From assembly GCA_963765075.1 (NCBI GenBank), contig CAVXVA010000003.1, forward strand, positions 806,001-870,000: DNA of 64,000 bases, read 5' to 3'. The translations under genes and the position numbers were made by a program. The notes beneath the pieces were generated by a model, which was given only the letters and a program-made list of their open reading frames with translations, was not told the DNA's origin and did no database searches. The stretch comes from JAENVU01 sp963765075. GTDB taxonomy: Bacteria > Actinomycetota > Acidimicrobiia > IMCC26256 > JAENVU01. Position 1 is the stretch's first letter. Each line of letters opens with the position of its first letter. Below are positions 32,985 to 41,835 of this stretch, piece by piece.

Positions 32985-35696
32985 ATGAACACCGACGTAC
33001 CGGTCGTGCTCGACGCGCGCATCGACGACGGTCAGACCTGGATCGTCGCCGAACCCGACGAGGTCTTGAAGAAGCCCCCCGCCGCACTCAAGCCGATCTT
33101 CGGGCCGGGTACTCGGTCGATCTTCAAGTCCTTCTGGGTCGCGCCGAGCGGCTTCGAGCGCCGGTGGGCGGTCGCAGTCGAAGAGGTGCACACCTTCCGG
33201 GCCATCCTCGAATCGGAGTGGCCGGTGACGCCCGCCCTGGGCGCGCTGCTGGAGCTCTTCGTCGCATGCACACGGCTGGTCCACGCGGGCGACGTCCTGC
33301 CGGGCCCGGTTCCGAACGTCGCGACCGGCTGGACGGCCGCGCCCGATCGCGCCTCGGGACCCAAGCTGCGCGCCGCCATCGGCCACGCCGCCGCGTGCCA
33401 TCCGGAGGCCGAAGAACTCGCCGAGCTGCTCGTGCATTCGATCGCGCTCGAGATGATCGGAGACGTGCCCGAGGCACTGGCCGGTCGCAAGCCGACGGCC
33501 GCCCTCCAACAGTGGACGGACCGCGTGCGGAGCCGACGATACGCCGGCGCGCGGGTGGTGCTCCGGCTCCACGACACGGGCAAGGGATTCGCGCTCGTAC
33601 CCTGCCTGCAGGCCCGCCGGGCGACGACCGTCATCACGCCGATCGACGCGCACGACGACGCGACGATCGCGACTGCCGCGACTGCGTTCGAGGTTCCCGA
33701 GGCCGCGGTGCGCGCGGTCATCGACGACGACTGGACGGCGGCGGGCCGCGCGTGGGCACTCCTGCGGGATCGACCCATGAGCCCGATCGATCTCGAGATC
33801 CCGCAGGTCATCGAGCTCATCGAACGGGCCGCGCCGAAGCTCGATCAGGCCGACATCAATGTGTTGCTCCCCGCGGGGCTCGGCCGCAAACGTTCCGCGA
33901 CCCGGCGGCTCCAGGTGCAAGGTCAGCCGTCGGGCCTCGACGTCTCGAGTCTGGTCCTGACGGGAGAGGTGCAGATCGACGGCGCGCCGCTCTCCTCGGC
34001 GGAACTCGATGCCATCGTCCGCTCGTCGCACGACCTTGTCTCGGTCGACGGACGGTGGACGTTCCTGGCCGACGGCGAACGCGACCGCATTGCCGCGTTC
34101 GTCCGCAAGCTCGGCCAGGTCGACGCGGCCGAGGTCCTCGAGGTCGCCGCCGAAGCGGAGGCCGACGAATCGACCGAACTCGACATCGAGATCGACCCGT
34201 CGAGCTGGCTCGCCCGGGCGTTGCGGGGCACCTGGGCACCGACCGCGGCCGAACAGGTCGAGCCACCGGCCGATTTGATGATCCCGCTCCGGCACTATCA
34301 GCGCGACGGGCTCGACTGGCTCGTCTGGCTCGAGCGCAACGAACTCGGCGGCATCCTGGCCGACGACATGGGTCTCGGGAAGACGGCGATGCTGCTCGCG
34401 CTCATCGCGCACGATCATCGCGGACCGACCTTGGTGGTCGCGCCCACCTCGGTGGTGGGGAACTGGGTGCGCGAAGCCGAGCGGTTCACACCATCGTTGC
34501 GCGTCGCCGTCCACCACGGTGGCCTCCGCGGCGACCCGATTCCCACCGCCGACCAGGCCGACATCGTCCTGACGAGTTACGGCGTCATGCGCCGGGACCC
34601 CCGGCTCGGCGACATCCCCTGGCATCGGGTGGTGCTCGATGAGGCGCAGGCAATCAAGAACCCGCAGACCGCGACCGCCAAGGCCGCGCGGGCATTGCCG
34701 GCGCGTCACCGGATCGCGGCCACCGGGACGCCGGTGGAGAACGACCTCGACGAACTGTGGAGCATCATGACGTTCGCGAACCCCGGCCTGCTGTCGTCGC
34801 GGAAGTCCTTCGCCGATCAGTACAAGCTCACTGCGGACGACGACGCCAACGAAGCTCGCTTGGCCCACCTTCGCGCCCGGGTCGCGGCGTTCATCTGTCG
34901 CCGCACGAAAGCCGAACCCGGAATCGTCGACGAGCTTCCCGAGCGCATCGTGGTCCGCAACGACTGCATGCTGACCACGGAGCAGGTCGCCCTCTACGAA
35001 GCCACCGCCGCGGCAATGTTGGGGGAGGTGGCATCAGCCGAGGACGCGCAACGTCGTCGGCTCCACGTCTTCTCGGGTATCGCGAAGTTGAAACAGATCT
35101 GCAACCACCCTGCGAGCCTCATCGAAGGCGACACGTCCCCACTGGCAGGTCGTTCGGGCAAGCTCGAACGCCTCATCGAACTCACGAGTGAAATCCTCGC
35201 CGAGGACGAAGCCGTGGTCGTGTTCAGCCAGTACGCGACGTTCCTCAAACGACTCGCTCCCCACCTCGCCGACGCGTTGGACGTGCCGGTGCCGATTCTC
35301 CACGGCGGGGTCGGCCGATCCCGGCGTGACCGGATCGTCGACGAGTTCTCGGCCGAAACCGGCGCCGGCGTGCTCGCCGTGTCACTGCGCGCCGGCGGCA
35401 CCGGGTTGAACCTCGTGCGCGCCAACCACGTCATCCACTTCGATCGGTGGTGGAACCCGGCCGTCGAAGATCAAGCCTCCGACCGGGTGTGGCGCATCGG
35501 CCAGACCAAGGGTGTGGTCGTCCACACCCTCGTGTGTCCCGGCACGATCGAGGAACGCATCGCGACCATCATCGAAACCAAGCGCGCACTGGCCGGTTCG
35601 GTCATCACCTCGACCGACACGCTCATCACGTCGCTCGACGATCACGAACTCGCCGACTTCGTCGCTCTCGACGTCGCCGACGCGACGGGAGCATGA
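32985..35696 (+). CDS. SNF2-family DNA helicase/ATPase
   Basis: This is a 903-aa ATP-dependent DNA translocase. The N-terminal 430 residues are specific to the bacterial SNF2/HelZ-like subgroup. Then come the SNF2 ATPase motifs: Walker A ADDMGLGKTAM near residue 460, the motif II box LDEAQAIKN near 551, ATGTPVEN (motif III) and, in the helicase C-terminal domain, VFSQYATFLKRL, LRAGGTGLNLV and DRVWRIGQTKGV (motif VI). It is followed 4 nt later by a SWIM zinc-finger gene, the standard partner of this subgroup. The exact process (repair, chromosome maintenance or defence) cannot be told from sequence. Confidence 0.93.
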   Translation: MNTDVPVVLDARIDDGQTWIVAEPDEVLKKPPAALKPIFGPGTRSIFKSFWVAPSGFERRWAVAVEEVHTFRAILESEWPVTPALGALLELFVACTRLVHAGDVLPGPVPNVATGWTAAPDRASGPKLRAAIGHAAACHPEAEELAELLVHSIALEMIGDVPEALAGRKPTAALQQWTDRVRSRRYAGARVVLRLHDTGKGFALVPCLQARRATTVITPIDAHDDATIATAATAFEVPEAAVRAVIDDDWTAAGRAWALLRDRPMSPIDLEIPQVIELIERAAPKLDQADINVLLPAGLGRKRSATRRLQVQGQPSGLDVSSLVLTGEVQIDGAPLSSAELDAIVRSSHDLVSVDGRWTFLADGERDRIAAFVRKLGQVDAAEVLEVAAEAEADESTELDIEIDPSSWLARALRGTWAPTAAEQVEPPADLMIPLRHYQRDGLDWLVWLERNELGGILADDMGLGKTAMLLALIAHDHRGPTLVVAPTSVVGNWVREAERFTPSLRVAVHHGGLRGDPIPTADQADIVLTSYGVMRRDPRLGDIPWHRVVLDEAQAIKNPQTATAKAARALPARHRIAATGTPVENDLDELWSIMTFANPGLLSSRKSFADQYKLTADDDANEARLAHLRARVAAFICRRTKAEPGIVDELPERIVVRNDCMLTTEQVALYEATAAAMLGEVASAEDAQRRRLHVFSGIAKLKQICNHPASLIEGDTSPLAGRSGKLERLIELTSEILAEDEAVVVFSQYATFLKRLAPHLADALDVPVPILHGGVGRSRRDRIVDEFSAETGAGVLAVSLRAGGTGLNLVRANHVIHFDRWWNPAVEDQASDRVWRIGQTKGVVVHTLVCPGTIEERIATIIETKRALAGSVITSTDTLITSLDDHELADFVALDVADATGA

Positions 35697-35700
35697 AGCG

Positions 35701-36459
35701 ATGAGTTGGTGGGACGACTGGGGCCCGGCGCTCCCCGTCGAGGGCGGCCTGACTGCGAGCGGAATGATCCGAGGCACGCGTATCACCACCGACGCGATCG
35801 GCGTAGGCGCGGAGATCGTGAAGCGAATGCTCGAACGCGCCAACGAGGGGCTCATCAGCCGGGGCCGGGCGTACGCCCGGAGCGGCCAGACCATCTCGAT
35901 GACGATCGAGCCCGGTCGGATACACGCGCTCGTCCAAGGGTCCTCGCCGCAGCCGTACTCGGTGTCACTGGCCTTCGACGTTCCGGCCGATCACCGCCAG
36001 AAGCTCATCAACGCGTTCGAACATGCGCTCACCGACCCGAGCGCAGGTATCCCGGCGCGCGGGACGGCCGCGCTGCGCGAGGAGATCGACGAGTGCGAAC
36101 TCCTCGACGGCATCCCAGTGAAAGCGCGGTGTACCTGCCCCTACGGCGCGGTGTGTAAGCACTGCATCGCAGTCGCGTACATCGCCGCCGATCGGCTCGA
36201 CAGCTCGCCGATCGCCGTCGCAACACTGTTCGGGATTCGCGACGGTCACCTCGGCACGGCATCGGATCCAGCAACCGACCGCGACGCCGTCGAACAGTTC
36301 CCGATCGCCGAACACCGCAAGCTGGCTCGGACCCTGGCCCGACTCGATGCGAAACCCGCACCGACGGTGACCGAACTCTTCACGGCTGCGGCCCGTGTTC
36401 TGCGGCCGTCGCCCGCCGTGCGATCCCAACTCGAACTCGACGACGATCGTCGCGAATAG
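35701..36459 (+). CDS. SWIM zinc-finger protein
   Basis: This is a 252-aa protein with a SWIM zinc finger near residues 140-155 (CTCPYGAVCKHC, fitting C-x-C-x(n)-C-x-H), a fold that binds DNA or protein. The N-terminus (MSWWDDWGPALPVEGGL) and the repeat-like segment NEGLISRGRAYARSGQTISM are typical of the SWIM partners of SNF2 helicases. ATG 35701 follows the helicase stop by 4 nt, so the two are expected to be made together. Confidence 0.9.
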   Translation: MSWWDDWGPALPVEGGLTASGMIRGTRITTDAIGVGAEIVKRMLERANEGLISRGRAYARSGQTISMTIEPGRIHALVQGSSPQPYSVSLAFDVPADHRQKLINAFEHALTDPSAGIPARGTAALREEIDECELLDGIPVKARCTCPYGAVCKHCIAVAYIAADRLDSSPIAVATLFGIRDGHLGTASDPATDRDAVEQFPIAEHRKLARTLARLDAKPAPTVTELFTAAARVLRPSPAVRSQLELDDDRRE

Positions 36460-36495
36460 CGCGGCGGCGACCGACCTCAGAGTCCCGCGCGGGGG

Positions 36496-37653
36496 TCAGT
36501 TCGCGTGCCGTTCCTCCGCCTCGGCAATCACTCGCACGAGATCCGCAGTGGTGTGGCGCGCGTCGAAGCGCGCGTACGCCCGTTCGCGCGATGCCCGACC
36601 CATGCGCGCCCGAAGCAGGTCGTCTTCGAGAAGGCTTTCGATTGCCGCCCCGATCGCGACGTCGTCACCCGGAGGAACGAGCAGTCCGTTCTCACCGTCG
36701 ATGACCATCTCGGGGATTCCCCCGACGGGGGTCGACACGACGGGAAGGCCCGCGAACATCGCCTCGAGCACGGAGTACGGCGACTTGTCGATCTCGCTCG
36801 GCAGCGCGAAGACCGCCGAGCGCGCCAGCATCTCGACCAGGCGTTGGTCGCCAGGACGGACGTCGGAAAAGACGCGCACGCCCGGCTCGGGATCAACCGC
36901 TTCGGGCGTCACCAGGTTGAGAATGCACCGGCCCCGCAACCGCGAGCGGAAGGCGCGCAGGAGGGCCCATCCACCTTTGCGCTCCATCGAGTTTCCGGTG
37001 AACGTGATCTCGGGGAGGCCATCCACATTCGGCGTGACGTCGACCGGATCCGGCGGGATGATCCCGAAGGGGATCACTCGCAACCGATCCGGACCCAGGT
37101 GGTACCGATCGCGGATCGCGGCTGCACACCACTCGGATTGCGCGACCACAATGGTCGCGGCCTCGAACACCTTCGCCTCGAAATACTCACCGACGCGAGC
37201 CGCCATCGGAGTGCCCGGTCCGGGATGGCGAAACGGCAACTGCACCGCATTCTGAGCCGCGGAACCATCCGTCGACACCACCGACGGGTAGGCGCGGAGT
37301 TCCGCGACGGACCGCAGCGCAGCGTGCTGAGAGTAGACGTGAATCGCGCCGACCGGCCCCGCCGCAATCGCGCTCCGCAACATCGAACGCGCCGTCGTCG
37401 ACAGCGCCAACTGCGCCCGCACCGAGGCGAGGTCGCCGTCGATCTGGGCAAGACCGGGGATCCTGAGGCCGACAATGCGGCGCGCCAGCGTGCGCGGCGG
37501 GACGTCGATGGCAACGACGTCGAGCTCGGGGTGTTCGGCCAGCGCCCGGTAGATGTTCAGGTGCATGGTGGCGTGGCCGCCGAGGTTCTCGTTGACCAGA
37601 ATCAGACGACCAACGGCGGGCAGCGACTGATCAGCATTCATTGCCACCATCAC
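36496..37653 (-). CDS. Glycosyltransferase, GT4 family
   Basis: This is a 385-aa GT-B fold enzyme. The C-terminal nucleotide-sugar domain shows VIPFGIIPPDP, FALPSEIDKSPYSVLEAMFAGLPVVSTPVGGIPEMV, with the conserved glutamate of the E-x7-E motif and the PVVSTPVGG turn. The N-terminal domain is acceptor-specific and less conserved. Donor and acceptor are unknown. The start could be GTG 37653, ATG 37650 or ATG 37641. It lies 12 nt after the flavoprotein gene, probably in one transcript. Confidence 0.88.
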   Translation of the reverse strand: MMVAMNADQSLPAVGRLILVNENLGGHATMHLNIYRALAEHPELDVVAIDVPPRTLARRIVGLRIPGLAQIDGDLASVRAQLALSTTARSMLRSAIAAGPVGAIHVYSQHAALRSVAELRAYPSVVSTDGSAAQNAVQLPFRHPGPGTPMAARVGEYFEAKVFEAATIVVAQSEWCAAAIRDRYHLGPDRLRVIPFGIIPPDPVDVTPNVDGLPEITFTGNSMERKGGWALLRAFRSRLRGRCILNLVTPEAVDPEPGVRVFSDVRPGDQRLVEMLARSAVFALPSEIDKSPYSVLEAMFAGLPVVSTPVGGIPEMVIDGENGLLVPPGDDVAIGAAIESLLEDDLLRARMGRASRERAYARFDARHTTADLVRVIAEAEERHAN

Positions 37654-37665
37654 CCGCGTATCGGA

Positions 37666-38982
37666 TCAACCCGCTGGTTCCCTTACCCCCAAAGCGCGCG
37701 GACCGCTCGGGTCCGGCAACGCTCGTACGAGGAGTTCCACCGCAGCGTAGGCCGCCTCGGCCGGTCCGATTTCGTCGGGTCGGAGCAGGTTGGCCATGAT
37801 CCGCAGTACCCACTCCATCAGGCTCCGCGAGTGCATTCCTACGCGCGTGAGTTCTCGCATGATGGCCGGGTTCCCGATGATGCTCACGAAGGTCCGGGCC
37901 ACCTTGAAATACAGGCCGTAGACCTCCTCGAGCCGGTCCGGGTACCGAGCGAGGGCCAACCCGTCACCGGTGAGCAGCGCCTCGCCGACCGTCTCCGCGA
38001 CCATGCGGCCCGTCTCGTAGGCATACGCGATGCCTTCGCCGTTGAACGGGTTGATCGATCCGGCGGCATCGCCGGCCACGATCCAGGTCGGGCCGACCTT
38101 CGGAACGACCGAACCGCCGGTGGGGAGCCGCCCGCCCGTGGCCGGACCACATGAGGTATCCGGGGTGATGCCCCACCGTTCCGGGGTCATGGCGACGAAC
38201 GCCTCCATCAACCGGGAGGTATTGACCGCTTTGAATCCGGTGAAGGTGTCGAGCAGTCCGGCACCGACGTTCACGGTCCCGTCGCCGACCGGGAAGATCC
38301 ACCCGTAGCCCGGCATGTGATTGCCCTCGCGGTCGCGCAGGTCCAGATGCGACTCGATCCAGGGGTCATCATGCAGCGGACTGGTGTAATAGCCGCGAAT
38401 CGCCATCCCCATGGGATACGTCCGGTCCCGCTGGGTCCCGAGGGCCCGGCCGAACCGGGAGTTCGCCCCATCGGCCACCACCACATACTTGGCGTGCACC
38501 ACCTCGGTCGTGCCCGACTCTTTCCGGTGAATGACCGCGCCGGTGACCAATCCGGACTCGAGGACCGGCTCGATCGCCTCCGACCCTTGCCAGACCGTTG
38601 CGCCGGCCTTGACCGCCTGGTCGGCGACCATCTGATCGAGATCCCGCCGCCGCACCACATAGCCATAATTGGGAAAATCGGGATGATCGGGCCAGGCCAG
38701 CTCCAGGGTGACCCCGTGGGCGATCGAGCGCAGCCCGTCGTAACGGTGGAAATCCTCGAGGGGCGCGCCGAGTCCCATGTCGACGAGTTGGCGCACGGCC
38801 CGAGGTGTCAGCCCGTCACCGCAGGTCTTCTCCCGCGGGAAGGTCTTCTTCTCGACGGCCAACACCGAGTGACCCGCTTCAGCCAGCCAGTAGGCCGCGG
38901 CCGCACCCGAGGGTCCGGCGCCGACCACCAGCACATCGACACGGTCGGGAGTGGAACGATCGGAGGAGGTCGCCGCGGGCAC
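37666..38982 (-). CDS. Geranylgeranyl reductase family FAD-dependent oxidoreductase
   Basis: This is a roughly 438-aa flavoprotein. It has the FAD dinucleotide-binding motif VLVVGAGPSGAAAAYWLAEAG, the KTCGDGLTPRAV segment of the geranylgeranyl reductase family, the internal GANSRFGRALG and the second FAD motif IVAGDAAGSINPFNGEG. Members reduce isoprenoid double bonds, for example in menaquinone side chains or lipids. Its location next to respiratory genes fits a role on menaquinone, which is inference. The start is uncertain; I chose GTG 38982. The open frame upstream lies antisense to the next operon and is not coding. Confidence 0.88.
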   Translation of the reverse strand: MPAATSSDRSTPDRVDVLVVGAGPSGAAAAYWLAEAGHSVLAVEKKTFPREKTCGDGLTPRAVRQLVDMGLGAPLEDFHRYDGLRSIAHGVTLELAWPDHPDFPNYGYVVRRRDLDQMVADQAVKAGATVWQGSEAIEPVLESGLVTGAVIHRKESGTTEVVHAKYVVVADGANSRFGRALGTQRDRTYPMGMAIRGYYTSPLHDDPWIESHLDLRDREGNHMPGYGWIFPVGDGTVNVGAGLLDTFTGFKAVNTSRLMEAFVAMTPERWGITPDTSCGPATGGRLPTGGSVVPKVGPTWIVAGDAAGSINPFNGEGIAYAYETGRMVAETVGEALLTGDGLALARYPDRLEEVYGLYFKVARTFVSIIGNPAIMRELTRVGMHSRSLMEWVLRIMANLLRPDEIGPAEAAYAAVELLVRALPDPSGPRALGVREPAG

Positions 38983-39076
38983 GACGGCATCGTCCCACGC
39001 CGACGACCTCCGGGGCACACCACGCGGCCGCGGATTCGACGCGCCAAAGAAAAGGCTGAAGTGTGCGTCCGAACCC

Positions 39077-39104
39077 TTGGATGTGTCCCTCCGCGATCTA
39101 GCGT
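39077..39104 (+). promoter_or_regulatory. Candidate promoter of the bc-complex operon
   Basis: TTGGAT (39077-39082), a 16-nt spacer and TAGCGT (39099-39104) form a plausible sigma-70-type promoter in the 207-nt divergent gap. A leader of about 80 nt would precede the first gene at 39190. Confidence 0.35.
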
Positions 39105-39189
39105 GGTAGAGAAACGCCCGGAAGAAGAGGAACGGGTACGGCATCGGAGGGGGATGTCGGTCCGAACCGAGAAGGAGACGCGCGGCACC

Positions 39190-39687
39190 ATGCCCAACTT
39201 GCTGCCTGACTGGGGCTTCTTCCGACCCAACGGTCGGCTGATCTGGTTCACCATCATCACCTTCGTGATGATCGGACTCGTGATCTGGAAGATGCGCCAG
39301 CCCAAGCCCGATCGTGACACGACCTGGGCCGAAGCGATGGGCGGTGCGGTCTACACGTTCGCCCTGTTCCTCCTCATGTACGCGATCGTGCCGCACGAGT
39401 TCATCACCGTGTCGGACAAGTACTGGGGTCTCTCCACCAACAGGTACCTGATCAAGTCGACCACCGAGATCCCGTTCAACAACAACTGGAACTGGCCGTT
39501 CTCGATCGACCTGCAGCACGGCGTGCGCGATCCGCTCGTCGTCCTCATCTACGTCGCGTTCTTCGCGGCCAACATCGCGATGTTCGTGCTCTGGCAGAAG
39601 CGCCCGACCGTGGGAGAGACCGCCGCCGCCGAACCCGTTCCGGCCGGCCGTTCGCGGTTCGGTCGACCCTTGAAGGCCAAGGCCTAG
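39190..39687 (+). CDS. Three-TM membrane protein, first gene of the bc-complex operon
   Basis: This is a 165-aa protein with three hydrophobic helices (about residues 17-37, 54-75 and 115-134) and a basic C-terminal tail. I do not recognise a named family. It opens the operon for ferredoxin, cytochrome b, Rieske and cytochrome c, so it may be an accessory or assembly subunit. Two starts are possible: ATG 39154 directly after GGAGGGG, or ATG 39190 eleven bases after AAGGAGA. I chose the latter because the protein core begins there. Confidence 0.75.
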   Translation: MPNLLPDWGFFRPNGRLIWFTIITFVMIGLVIWKMRQPKPDRDTTWAEAMGGAVYTFALFLLMYAIVPHEFITVSDKYWGLSTNRYLIKSTTEIPFNNNWNWPFSIDLQHGVRDPLVVLIYVAFFAANIAMFVLWQKRPTVGETAAAEPVPAGRSRFGRPLKAKA

Positions 39688-39689
39688 CA

Positions 39690-40103
39690 GTGGCGAAGAC
39701 CGACGCGAACCCGGCGATGCCGGAGTTCGTCACCGACTATGTACTCCAGGAGGTCGACCCGTCCTTCCTGACCGCGTCGGTCAAGCCCAAGCAATTCCTT
39801 CACATCGACCAAGCCGAGTGCATCATGTGCGAGGGCTGCGTCGATATCTGTCCCTGGAAATGCATTCACATGGTGTCCGTCGGCGCAATTGATGCGGCGG
39901 TGGGCACCGAGCGTCCCGGCGAAGATCCTCGCGACCATGTCGCGTTCATCGTCGACGAGGACGTGTGTACCCGCTGCGCGCTCTGCGTGGACCGATGCCC
40001 GACCGGTGTCATCATCCTCGGCAAGCTCGCAGATCAGGGCGCCGCCGGCGACCCACACACCCGTACCAACCGCCACGGCTACAGCTATGGCGTCCGGTTC
40101 TAG
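39690..40103 (+). CDS. Ferredoxin with two [4Fe-4S] sites
   Basis: This is a 137-aa soluble protein with CIMCEGCVDICPWKC and CTRCALCVDRCPTGV, each a full four-cysteine motif. A loop of about 35 residues separates the motifs and there is an N-terminal extension of about 45 residues. The start is a GTG 2 nt after the preceding stop. A dicluster ferredoxin inside a quinol:cytochrome c reductase operon is unusual. It may be an extra electron carrier for that complex or a donor to the nuo enzyme that lacks nuoEFG. Confidence 0.92.
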   Translation: MAKTDANPAMPEFVTDYVLQEVDPSFLTASVKPKQFLHIDQAECIMCEGCVDICPWKCIHMVSVGAIDAAVGTERPGEDPRDHVAFIVDEDVCTRCALCVDRCPTGVIILGKLADQGAAGDPHTRTNRHGYSYGVRF

Positions 40104-40119
40104 GCAAGGAGAGGCGCTC

Positions 40120-40176
40120 ATGGGGAGCGAACGGCCACGGCGGACATCCCGCGGCGGATTGAGCGGAGCGATCTAG
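40120..40176 (+). CDS. 18-residue ORF in frame with, and stopped just before, cytochrome b
   Basis: An AAGGAG ribosome binding site (40107-40112) precedes ATG 40120. The frame encodes MGSERPRRTSRGGLSGAI and ends in TAG (40174-40176), immediately followed in the same frame by the ATG of the cytochrome b gene. It is either an upstream ORF coupling translation or an N-terminal extension interrupted by one stop codon. Confidence 0.4.
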   Translation: MGSERPRRTSRGGLSGAI

Positions 40177-40968
40177 ATGGCGAACGGCAACGGGAGCAGC
40201 GAATCCGGCGGCTTGAAGCTGGGCGAACGCGCCAAGGAGATGGGCGACCGCGTCGGCAACTCGCAGGTCGTCACCTCGATCATTCGACCCGGGTCGATCT
40301 TCCGGAAGGGCTATACCGACAGCCCGAGGAACCGGTCCTACGTCATCATGAACAGCGTGCTCTACCACCTCCACCCGGTGAAGGTGAAGCGGCACGCGGT
40401 GAAGGTCAGCTACACGCTGTGTCTCGGCGGCCTGTCCTTCTTCCTGTTCATCCTGCTCACGGTCACCGGCATCTTCCTGATGTTCTTCTACCGGCCGACC
40501 GAAGCCGCGGCCTGGAACAACGTGCAGCAACTCGAGACCGCAGTGTGGTTCGGATCGCTGGTGCGCAACATGCATCGCTGGGGCGCGCACCTCATGGTGC
40601 TCAGCGTGTTCCTGCACATGAGTCGCGTCTTCTATCACGGCGCGTACAAGGCGCCGCGAGAGTTCAACTGGGTGATCGGCGTCATCTTGCTGGTCATGAC
40701 CCTGATGCTCTCGTTCACGGGCTACCTGCTCCCGTGGGACCAGCTGGCGCTGTGGGCCGTGACCGTCGGTACCAACATGATGGGCTACACCCCGGTCTTC
40801 GGAAGCCAGATGCGCTACGCGCTCCTGGGCTCGAAGGAGATCTCGGGCGACACCTTGCTGCGGTGGTACACGCTGCACGTGCTCTTGCTCCCGTTCATCA
40901 TCGTGATCTTCATGGCGATTCACTTCTGGCGCGTCCGCAAGGACGGCGGCATCAGTGGACCGCTCTAG
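40177..40968 (+). CDS. qcrB: Cytochrome b N-terminal subunit (b6-type) of quinol:cytochrome c reductase
   Basis: This is a 263-aa membrane protein with four transmembrane helices and the two bis-histidine heme b sites: NMHRWGAHLMVLSVFLHMSR and TLHVLLLPFIIVIFMAIHFW. The quinol-site loop GYLLPWDQLALWAVT is present. Cytochrome b is split as in b6f complexes: this part carries the hemes and the next gene the remaining helices. The ATG at 40177 has a weak GGAG 9 nt upstream. A basic N-terminal arm of about 70 residues precedes the first helix. Confidence 0.95.
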   Translation: MANGNGSSESGGLKLGERAKEMGDRVGNSQVVTSIIRPGSIFRKGYTDSPRNRSYVIMNSVLYHLHPVKVKRHAVKVSYTLCLGGLSFFLFILLTVTGIFLMFFYRPTEAAAWNNVQQLETAVWFGSLVRNMHRWGAHLMVLSVFLHMSRVFYHGAYKAPREFNWVIGVILLVMTLMLSFTGYLLPWDQLALWAVTVGTNMMGYTPVFGSQMRYALLGSKEISGDTLLRWYTLHVLLLPFIIVIFMAIHFWRVRKDGGISGPL

Positions 40969-40987
40969 GCCGGGGAGGGATTGACCA

Positions 40988-41825
40988 ATGGCTGAAGTCC
41001 CCGAACATCTGCTGAAGCGCAGTGCGGAACGCCGTAAAGCCCTGGGCCTGCCCGGCGGCGAAGCGGCCGACGACGCGCCGGCCGACACTGGTGCCGACAC
41101 GCCCGCCGAGGCCACTGCGGAAGAAGCGGCGCCTGTCGCCGCCGAGCGCGGCATCGGACGAAGGTGTCATCACCGAAGACAAGGGCGGTGTTCCGGCACA
41201 CCTGCTCGAGCGGGCCCGCAAGCGCAAGGCCGCGATGGCCGGTGGCGCGGCCGCCGGGGGTGGCGGCACCGCGACGGCAACCGCGACCAAAGCGGCGCCG
41301 ATCGCGGCGCCGACGGGGACCGGCCCCGGAGGTCACACGCAGCGCCTGCTGACCGTCGTCAAGTCGGGATCCATTCAGCAAACCCGCGCCGAAGCCCAGG
41401 ACAAGGTGCACACCTGGCCGCACCTGCTCGTCGTCGAACTCGCGGCCGCGTTGGCACTCACGGCGATGTTGCTGATCTTCTCCGCCCTCGTCCGGGCGCC
41501 GTTGCTCGGCCTCGCCGATGTCAACCAGACGCCGAACCCGTCGAAGGCCCCGTGGTACTTCCTCGGTCTGCAGGAACTGCTCACGATGTTCCACCCGATG
41601 GTGGCCGGAGTAACGGTTCCCGGCATGGGCCTGTTCCTCCTGATCATCGCTCCGTACGTGGACACCAACCCCTCGAACAAGCCGAACGACCGGAAGTACG
41701 CGATTTCGCTCTTCACGATCTTCCTCATGTTCTGGGCCGTTCTCGTGATCATCGGTTCGTTCTTCCGAGGCGCGGGGTTCAACTTCGTGTTCCCGTGGAA
41801 CGACGGCATCTTCTTCGAGCTCTAA
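40988..41825 (+). CDS. Cytochrome b C-terminal subunit (subunit IV-like), frameshifted in this sequence
   Basis: The C-terminal two-thirds reads well: WPHLLVVELAAALALTAMLLIFSALVRAPL, then PNPSKAPWYFLGLQELLTMFHP with the Pro-Asp/Trp-Tyr-like motif region of subunit IV, and two further helices. The N-terminal start MAEVPEHLLKRSAERRKALG at 40988 is in another frame. A single extra base near 41144-41150 separates the halves. If it is removed, a 278-aa protein results with a repeated P-x-HLL-x-R motif (residues 5-20 and about 65-80). The alternative start in the downstream frame gives an Arg/Pro-rich tail unlike protein. I treat this as one gene with an indel. Confidence 0.85.
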
Positions 41826-41835
41826 GGATCCCCCG

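Noticed and set aside
32328..34868. An 846-codon minus-strand frame opposite the SNF2 and DUF2786 genes
   Set aside because: It has no recognisable motif, and the opposite strand encodes clear helicase motifs across the same span.
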